From DATARR01 sp034666985 (GTDB lineage Bacteria; Acidobacteriota; Thermoanaerobaculia; Multivoradales; UBA5704), in contig JAXDKS010000054.1 in NCBI GenBank assembly GCA_034666985.1, positions 62,001 to 126,000 of the forward strand: DNA of 64,000 nt, written 5' to 3'. The position numbers and the translations under genes are program-made. The stretch's first letter is position 1; each line of letters begins with the position of its first letter. Positions 58,603 through 64,000 of the stretch are shown piece after piece. The notes beneath the pieces are model-generated. The model was given only the letters and a program-made list of their open reading frames with translations. It searched no databases and was not told where the DNA came from.

Positions 58603-60621
58603 TCACTCCGCCGGCTTCACCCCAATCGCCGCATACGCCTTCGCCGTGTCGATCATCACCCCGTCCTTGATAGTGAGGACGACGCGCCGGATATCTGAGA
58701 TCCGCGCCGCAGGGTCGCCGTCGACCAGGATGAGGTCGGCGAGCTTGCCGGGGGCGATCGTTCCGAGGTCCTTGTCGCGGCGCATCACCTGGGCGGGGAC
58801 GAGGGTGGCGGCGCGCAGAGCTTCGGGGGCGGTGAGGCCGGCGGTCACGTAGTCCTCCAACTCGCGGTGGAGGCTGAAACCGGCGGGGGAGTCGGTGCCC
58901 GCTACGATGGGGATACCCGCGTCATGGAGGGCCTTGACCATGACGAACACCGCGCGGAAGGAGTCGCGGTAGCGGGCCTCCATCTCCGGCGTGCGCTGCG
59001 TGTTGCCCACCCGCAGGCCGCGACTCACCTGAATCGGCAGGCGGGCGGCCACCGGGGCCAGGCTCGGAGTCACCTCGCCAGGGCGGCCGGCGAACATCCC
59101 CTCGTAAAGGTTGATAGTGGGATCGATCACCGTGCCCTTCTCCTTCAACAGACGCAGGAAGGCGCGCACGGGCTCGGACTTGAAATCCAGCTCGCCGGCG
59201 TGCTCGCCCACGGCGGTGAGACGCTCCAGGGTGCGGGTGTCCACCCCGTCGAGGAAGTTGAGGAAGAGGAAGTTGGCATGCTGGATCTCGTCGAAGCCCG
59301 CGCGCACGGCCTGCTCGGCTTTCATCCCATTGGGGATGTGACCCGAGACCCGCAGGCCGAGGCCGTGGGCGCGGGCGACGATGCCCGGCACCAGCTTGGG
59401 ATCGAGGGAGCTGTAGATCTTGATCTGGACGCAGCCGGCCTCGGCGTAGCGATTCACGGCCGCCAGCGCTTCCTGATCGGTCGAGACCAGCACCTTGGTG
59501 GGCGCGGCGTAGGGGCCGGGGCCTTCGATGACGCAGGCCATGAGGAGGCGCGGGCCGAGGGCCTCGCCCGAGTCCCAGCGGCGGCGGAGATCCAGCAGGG
59601 TGTCGAGGTCGTTGCCCATGTCGCGAGCGGTGGTGACGCCGGCCGCGAGGTCGAGCAGGCCGTCCGTCGACGTGAGGTGCTGGTGCATGTCCCAGAGGCC
59701 GGGGAGGAGGGCCTTGCCCCGAGCTTCCACGATCTCGGCTCCCGCGGGGATGGGCACCTTGCCGTCCCGGCCCACGGCGCGGATGCGGTCGCCGGAGATC
59801 ACCACGGTGGTGCCCGCCACGCTCTTGCCGCTCACGGGATCGAAGAGGCGGGCGCCGCGGATGGCGAGGCCGTGCTCCGGGCGCCGGGAGAGATGGGCGG
59901 CGAGCGTCTTCTCCCATTCCAGCGCCACCTTGCCCTGGGTCTGGACGAGGGCCAGCAGACTGGTCTCCCACCCCTCGCGGATGACGGACACGAATCCGTC
60001 GTAGCGGGCGAAGAAGAAGCCCTGATCGTCCATCCAGAGGTAGGCCGGGGTGTAGCCGAGTCCGGTGAGGGCGTAGAGGTGGACGGTGCGGGTCTGGTCT
60101 CCCGCCTTCGCCTGGGCCTCGCCGACCGGCTCGATGCGGGCCTCGCCCTGAGGCAGAAGAGGGAGACGGCCGCCTTCAGCGCGCAGCAAGGCCGCGGCTA
60201 GGACGCCGATGTCCAGGTCGGTCTGCTGACTGACGTAGAAGGCGGGGCCGGCCGGCCGGGCTTCGCCGTTCTCGGCAGCGCTGCTCCACTGCGCCCGTCC
60301 GTCCTTGCGCTCGAAGCGCTCGTCCACCGGATTCTTCCAGTAGTCGACGCCGGTGACGTGCAGGGCAAGCGGCACCCCGGCGTCGTCGAGAGTCATGCGG
60401 TCGGTGAGACTCTGGCCCCGGCCGCGGTCGCTGACGTCAAGGGTCAGTACGCTCTCGCCGTTCGCCTCGGTACGGAAGACGACGCGGCCGGCCGGGCGGG
60501 TAGAGAGGAAGAGGCTGTACCGCATCTCCTCGCCGGGCGTGAGACGGGTCGGACCGGGCACGCCGGCGAGCAGGACGGGACAGACCAGGACCGCGAGCGC
60601 AAAAAAATAGGCTCTGCGCAA
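58603..60621 (-). CDS. Secreted amidohydrolase with DUF3108-like N-terminal domain, paralogue 1
   Basis: The 672-residue product has a signal peptide (AYFFALAVLVCPVLLAG), an N-terminal beta-rich domain of about 230 residues, and an amidohydrolase domain with GLWDMHQHL (metal HxH), QIKIYSSLDP (carboxylated-lysine region), HIPNGM, HANFLF and AGTDSPAGF (metal Asp). It should hydrolyse an amide or ester in the periplasm. The start appears to be TTG 60619-60621; the next ATG would lose the signal peptide. It is closely related to the upstream gene at 60659-62662. Confidence 0.83.
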   Translation of the reverse strand: MRRAYFFALAVLVCPVLLAGVPGPTRLTPGEEMRYSLFLSTRPAGRVVFRTEANGESVLTLDVSDRGRGQSLTDRMTLDDAGVPLALHVTGVDYWKNPVDERFERKDGRAQWSSAAENGEARPAGPAFYVSQQTDLDIGVLAAALLRAEGGRLPLLPQGEARIEPVGEAQAKAGDQTRTVHLYALTGLGYTPAYLWMDDQGFFFARYDGFVSVIREGWETSLLALVQTQGKVALEWEKTLAAHLSRRPEHGLAIRGARLFDPVSGKSVAGTTVVISGDRIRAVGRDGKVPIPAGAEIVEARGKALLPGLWDMHQHLTSTDGLLDLAAGVTTARDMGNDLDTLLDLRRRWDSGEALGPRLLMACVIEGPGPYAAPTKVLVSTDQEALAAVNRYAEAGCVQIKIYSSLDPKLVPGIVARAHGLGLRVSGHIPNGMKAEQAVRAGFDEIQHANFLFLNFLDGVDTRTLERLTAVGEHAGELDFKSEPVRAFLRLLKEKGTVIDPTINLYEGMFAGRPGEVTPSLAPVAARLPIQVSRGLRVGNTQRTPEMEARYRDSFRAVFVMVKALHDAGIPIVAGTDSPAGFSLHRELEDYVTAGLTAPEALRAATLVPAQVMRRDKDLGTIAPGKLADLILVDGDPAARISDIRRVVLTIKDGVMIDTAKAYAAIGVKPAE

Positions 60622-60658
60622 AGGATGACCCCCAGACGAAGAAGGTGAGGACCCAACT

Positions 60659-62662
60659 TTACTGGATCGGCTGCACCTCGAGTGCACGGTAGAGCGCTGC
60701 CGGATCGTACACCACTCCATCCTTGATGGTAAGGACCACGCGCCGGACGTCGCTGATGCGGGTGGTGGGATCGCCATCCACCAGGATGAGGTCGGCCAGC
60801 TTGCCCGCCGCCACGGTGCCCAGGTCTTTGTCGCGTTTCATCACTCGCGCGGGAACGAGGGTGGCGGCGCGCAGGGCGTCGACGGGCGAGAAGCCGGCGT
60901 CCACGTAGAGCTCGAGCTCGCGATGGAGGGCGAAGCCGCAGAGGGCATCGGTGCCGGCCACGATGGTCACGCCGGCGTCGTGCAGGGCGAGCACCAGCTT
61001 CTCCATGTTGCGGAAGGAGTCGTGGTAGCGCTGCTCCTGACCCGGCGGCGCGGTGAGGCCGCCGCCCACGAAGCCGCGACGCACCGTGGGAGGGAAGCGA
61101 TCGACCACTGAGGCGTAGGTGGGACCCACGGCGTTGGCCGGAGCCATGTAGAGCGCCTCGAAGGTGGCGAGCGTGGGGTCGGAGACGGTGCCGCGCTCCT
61201 TGAGCAGGGCGATGAAGCTCTTCACCTTGTCTGATTTCAGATCCAGCTCGGCCGCGTGCTGGCCCACCTCGGTGAAGCGGGCCGGGGTGCGGGTGTCGAT
61301 CCCCCGGTCGAGGAAGTTGAGGACGAGGAAGTTGACGTGCTGGATCTCGTCGAAGCCGGCGCGCACCGCCTCCTCGGCCGTCATGCCGTTGGGGATGTGG
61401 CCCGAGACGCGCAGGCCGAGCTCGTGAGCCCGCTTGACGATGGGTGGCACCAGCTTGGGATCGAGCGAGCTGTAGAGCTTGATCTGCACGTAGCCCATCT
61501 TGGCGTAGCGGTCCACCCAGTCGAGCGCCTCCTTCTCCGTGCTCACCAGCACCTTGGTGGGACCGGCGAAGGGGCCGGGGCCGTCCATGAAGCCCGCCAT
61601 GAGCACCCGGGGCCCCACGGCCGCGCCGCTCTCCCAGCGCTGCCGGAGATCCTGGAGCTTGTCGATGTCGTTGGCCATGTCGCGCACGGTGGTGACGCCC
61701 GCCGCCAGGTTGAGCAGGCCGTCGTCCTCCGAGAGGTGGGTGTGCATATCCCACAAGCCGGGAAGCAGCGTCTTCCCCTTGGCGTCGATCACCTCAGCCC
61801 CCGCGGGAACCCCTACCTCGCCGTCGCGTCCCACGGCCTGAATGCGGTTGCCGGAGATGACGACGGTGGTCTCCGGCACGAGCTTGCCGGCCTCGGGATC
61901 GAACAGCCGGGCGTGCTGGAGCACGAGAGGACCCTTGGGCTTTTTGGGGAGCTTCGCGGCCAGCGCCTTCTGCCGAGCCGCCTCGGCTGCGTCCTGGGCC
62001 TTCGTGAGCTCGGGGATCACACCCTCCCAGCCCTCGGGGACGAGCGCGGCCCAGCCGGAGATGCCGGCGAACAGGTTGTGCTGATCGTCCAGCCACTCAT
62101 AACCCGGGCTGAAGCCGAGGCCGTAGATGGCGTAGAGGTCCGCCGTCCGCTCTTTGCCGCCGGCCTGGACCTTGCGGGAATCGATCTTCTCGACGTGGGC
62201 CTCGCCGGCGGGCAGCAGGGGCAGCCGGTGGCCCGGAGCGTCCAGGAGGGCTCGCGTCAGCAGCTCGAATTCCTGGGGCGGCCCGTTGAGGCCGAGGTAG
62301 AAGGCCGAGCCGGCGACCGTGCGCTCCTCCTTCTCCGACGCGTTCTTCCAGGAGGTCTTGTCGCCCGCGCGCTCGAAGCGCTCGTCGAGTGGCGTCTTCC
62401 AGTAGTCGTGGCCGGAGGTCCGCTCCGACACCGGGATGCCCCCCGGGCCGAGACGCACGTGGGTCTCGGTCTGCGGGCCCCGTCCCCGGTCGTTGAACTC
62501 GAAGGTGAAGACCCGCTCGCCGTCCGGCTGGATGCGGGTCACGGCGGTCCCCGCCTTGTTGCCGGCGAAGAGGAAGGTGTAGCGGGTCTCCTGGCCGGCG
62601 GCGAACGCCGGGGAGGAAAGGACACAAAGGACTGCAAGGACATGGGTGAAAGTTTTGAGCAT
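60659..62662 (-). CDS. Secreted amidohydrolase with DUF3108-like N-terminal domain, paralogue 2
   Basis: The 667-residue product has the same layout as its downstream paralogue: signal peptide, an N-terminal beta domain (about 20-240), then GLWDMHTHLSEDDG, QIKLYSSLDPKLVP, HIPNGM, HVNFLV and AGTDALCGF. The signal peptide core VLAVLCVLSS is encoded by three units of the 9-bp AAGGAC repeat (62618, 62627 and 62636), also found at 1183-1288. The pair probably arose by tandem duplication and forms one transcript (37 bp apart). Confidence 0.87.
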   Translation of the reverse strand: MLKTFTHVLAVLCVLSSPAFAAGQETRYTFLFAGNKAGTAVTRIQPDGERVFTFEFNDRGRGPQTETHVRLGPGGIPVSERTSGHDYWKTPLDERFERAGDKTSWKNASEKEERTVAGSAFYLGLNGPPQEFELLTRALLDAPGHRLPLLPAGEAHVEKIDSRKVQAGGKERTADLYAIYGLGFSPGYEWLDDQHNLFAGISGWAALVPEGWEGVIPELTKAQDAAEAARQKALAAKLPKKPKGPLVLQHARLFDPEAGKLVPETTVVISGNRIQAVGRDGEVGVPAGAEVIDAKGKTLLPGLWDMHTHLSEDDGLLNLAAGVTTVRDMANDIDKLQDLRQRWESGAAVGPRVLMAGFMDGPGPFAGPTKVLVSTEKEALDWVDRYAKMGYVQIKLYSSLDPKLVPPIVKRAHELGLRVSGHIPNGMTAEEAVRAGFDEIQHVNFLVLNFLDRGIDTRTPARFTEVGQHAAELDLKSDKVKSFIALLKERGTVSDPTLATFEALYMAPANAVGPTYASVVDRFPPTVRRGFVGGGLTAPPGQEQRYHDSFRNMEKLVLALHDAGVTIVAGTDALCGFALHRELELYVDAGFSPVDALRAATLVPARVMKRDKDLGTVAAGKLADLILVDGDPTTRISDVRRVVLTIKDGVVYDPAALYRALEVQPIQ

Positions 62663-62727
62663 AGGGGTCCCCCGGAGAGCGAAAAGGCTCGGGGATTATA
62701 CGGCGGGGAGTAGCGGAGGTTTTGCCG

Positions 62728-62819
62728 TAGGGTGCGCTGTGCGCACCGTGAACATCGGACGGATCGGACGGATCGGACCGATCCGTCGGATCTTGAAAGG
62801 TGCGCACAGCGCACCCTAC
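62728..62819. repeat. REP-like palindrome carrying a 9-bp GATCGGACN repeat in its loop
   Basis: The 21-bp arms 62728-62748 and 62799-62819 are the same as in the palindrome at 27214-27267. Here the loop is about 50 bp and contains a GATCGGACN tandem repeat (about 62754-62795), the family also present at 7012-7052 and 45869-45910. One element appears to have been inserted into, or grown inside, another. Confidence 0.8.
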
Positions 62820-62837
62820 AGGCTATTCTTCCGCCCC

Positions 62838-64000
62838 ATGGCCTCCGCCGATCCCGTGAACCCACCGGCCCGGAGCCGGGAGTGGCTCCTCCTCTTGGCG
62901 CCGCTGCTCGCCGTGGTCGCGACGCTCACGCTGAGCTATCTCTGGAACGAGGACTTCTGGTGGTATCTCACCTCGGGCCGCTATCTGCTCGACCACCGGC
63001 ATTTCCCCAGCCAGGACCCGTTCCTCTACACGGCGGACAAGGGCATCGGCTGGGTCTATCACTCCTGGCTCTGGACGGTCCTGGTGGCGATCGTCCACCG
63101 CCTGGCGGGGCTCGGCGGAGTGGTGGTCTTCCACACCCTTCTCGGTCTCGCGCTGTGCGCCGTCGTCTACACCACCGCCCGGGTGGATCGGCTGGGACTG
63201 GTGAACGCCCTCGCGACGACGCTCTTCCTCGCCGTCCTGGGCGAGCGCCTCACCGGCAAGGCCGAGATCGCCAGTTGGCTGATGCTGGCGATCTTCTACC
63301 GTCTCCTCGATACGGATAAAGAGTTCAATTGGCAGCGCGGTGCGGCTCTCGGGGCGCTGCAGATCCTGTGGGCCAACCTCCACGGCGGCTATCCGCTCGG
63401 CATCTTCGTGGCGCTCTGCTACAGCGTGGGACCGTGGATCGAGACGCGATTGAGGAAGGAGCCCGCGCCGGTCCGCCGGCCACCGCTCTGGTTCCCGGCG
63501 GTGCTCCTGTTGCTGGCCGTCGCGGACCCGTGGCTGTTCCGGGAGCGCCTGGCGCCGTTCGCCTTCGTCACGGGGTCGCAGTCGGTGCAGCCGGTGGGAG
63601 CGTCCGGGAACCTCCTCATCATGGAGTGGCGGAGCCCGTTTCATACCGGAACCGATCCCACCCTGCCGGGGTTCTACGTGCTGGCCGCGGGGGTGGGGCT
63701 CGCCAGCTTCGCCCTGGTCCGGCGGCGGCCGCTGGCCCGCATCCTCTTCTTCCTCGGCATGGCGGTGCTCGGCGCCACGGCCATCCGCCACCTGCCGGGG
63801 TTGGCCCTGAGCGCCGCCCTGGTGACGATCAGTAATCTTTCGGGGAGGGAATGGCGGCGCAAGCCGGCGCCCCAGCCCAGACGTGACCGGAAAGGGAAGA
63901 AACCGGTACCCGTCGGTAATCGGCCCGGTAATCGGCCCAGTAATCGGCCGCGATGGCTCTACCCGACGGTCTGCGGGCTCATGGCTCTCGCCCTGCTCGG
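62838..64000 (+). CDS. Polytopic membrane protein, 3' truncated by window edge
   Basis: The frame from ATG 62838 stays open to the last base. The visible 387 residues have at least eight hydrophobic helices, a first loop LWNEDFWWYLTSGRYLLDHR and a later WANLHGGYPLGIFVAL, as in membrane glycosyltransferase-like proteins of GT-C layout, although no defined family can be fixed. Near 63908-63950 a 12-bp repeat encodes NRPGNRPSNRP in a basic cytoplasmic loop. The start has no strong ribosome site. Confidence 0.72.
   Translation, partial: MASADPVNPPARSREWLLLLAPLLAVVATLTLSYLWNEDFWWYLTSGRYLLDHRHFPSQDPFLYTADKGIGWVYHSWLWTVLVAIVHRLAGLGGVVVFHTLLGLALCAVVYTTARVDRLGLVNALATTLFLAVLGERLTGKAEIASWLMLAIFYRLLDTDKEFNWQRGAALGALQILWANLHGGYPLGIFVALCYSVGPWIETRLRKEPAPVRRPPLWFPAVLLLLAVADPWLFRERLAPFAFVTGSQSVQPVGASGNLLIMEWRSPFHTGTDPTLPGFYVLAAGVGLASFALVRRRPLARILFFLGMAVLGATAIRHLPGLALSAALVTISNLSGREWRRKPAPQPRRDRKGKKPVPVGNRPGNRPSNRPRWLYPTVCGLMALALL

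Overview
The window is high-GC (roughly two-thirds G+C by eye), gene-dense bacterial chromosome. The gene set suggests Acidobacteriota, possibly of the Thermoanaerobaculia type: a PGM1-like ATP-grasp, secreted amidohydrolases with their own N-terminal domain, DUF885 and CocE hydrolases, cytochrome P460 and a Ku/LigD end-joining pair. This assignment is inferred from gene content only, because no rRNA or other phylogenetic marker is present. Many neighbouring genes overlap by ATGA, GTGA or TGATG, so translational coupling looks common. I found no tRNA or rRNA.

Layout. 1-9.6 kb: the end of an acyl-CoA ligase, an ATP-grasp ligase, a YVTN propeller protein, a glutamine-amidotransferase-like protein, a D-aminoacylase relative, an HD hydrolase and a small-enzyme cluster (YdeI, SDR, isoprenylcysteine-methyltransferase-like). 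9.6-12 kb: cytochrome P460, then a consensus promoter driving a lower-GC cassette (10-codon leader ORF, DUF2188, TIR-like protein) coupled to pcm. 12-19 kb: DUF885, archease and RtcB (RNA ligation), an NRAMP-like carrier coupled to a soluble MgtE/CBS sensor, dodecin and a cytochrome c. 19-24 kb: an ACP-acyl-AMP ligase-acyltransferase fusion and a CocE esterase. 24-27.3 kb: a low-GC accessory island with frameshifted hicA, hicB, hairpin repeats, two CRISPR remnants with duplicated leader-like flanks and a cas2 tail, a twin-CX3C secreted peptide and a periodic GTGTA array. 27.3-38 kb: membrane proteins, two ABC systems, a TIGR00300-type enzyme, a site-2-protease-like protein, a family-2 glycosyltransferase and a channel-like protein. 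38-50 kb: peptidases, an Rpn nuclease, MarC, a BON lipoprotein, FdhD, PAP2, Ku/LigD, an L,D-transpeptidase and an EamA exporter. 50-64 kb: PIN-PhoH ATPase, an alkaline-phosphatase-superfamily enzyme, a LOG/S51/phosphoesterase operon, a secreted protein, a VapBC-like pair, two paralogous secreted amidohydrolases and a truncated membrane protein.

The most unusual layer is the non-coding one. Two unrelated motifs, GTGTA at 26.7-27.1 kb and TTGG..TCC at 41.3-41.5 kb, recur at about 21 bp (two helical turns) in both orientations. A third, GCGC at 57.6-57.7 kb, recurs at about 10.4 bp. Short 9-bp tandem repeat families occur both between genes and in frame inside genes: a signal peptide, the LigD linker and an HD-protein N terminus. 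A roughly 135-bp palindromic element exactly fills two convergent gene gaps. One G appears to be missing from a G run in hicA and near the 5' end of the phosphatase-superfamily gene, so sequence error should be considered at both places.
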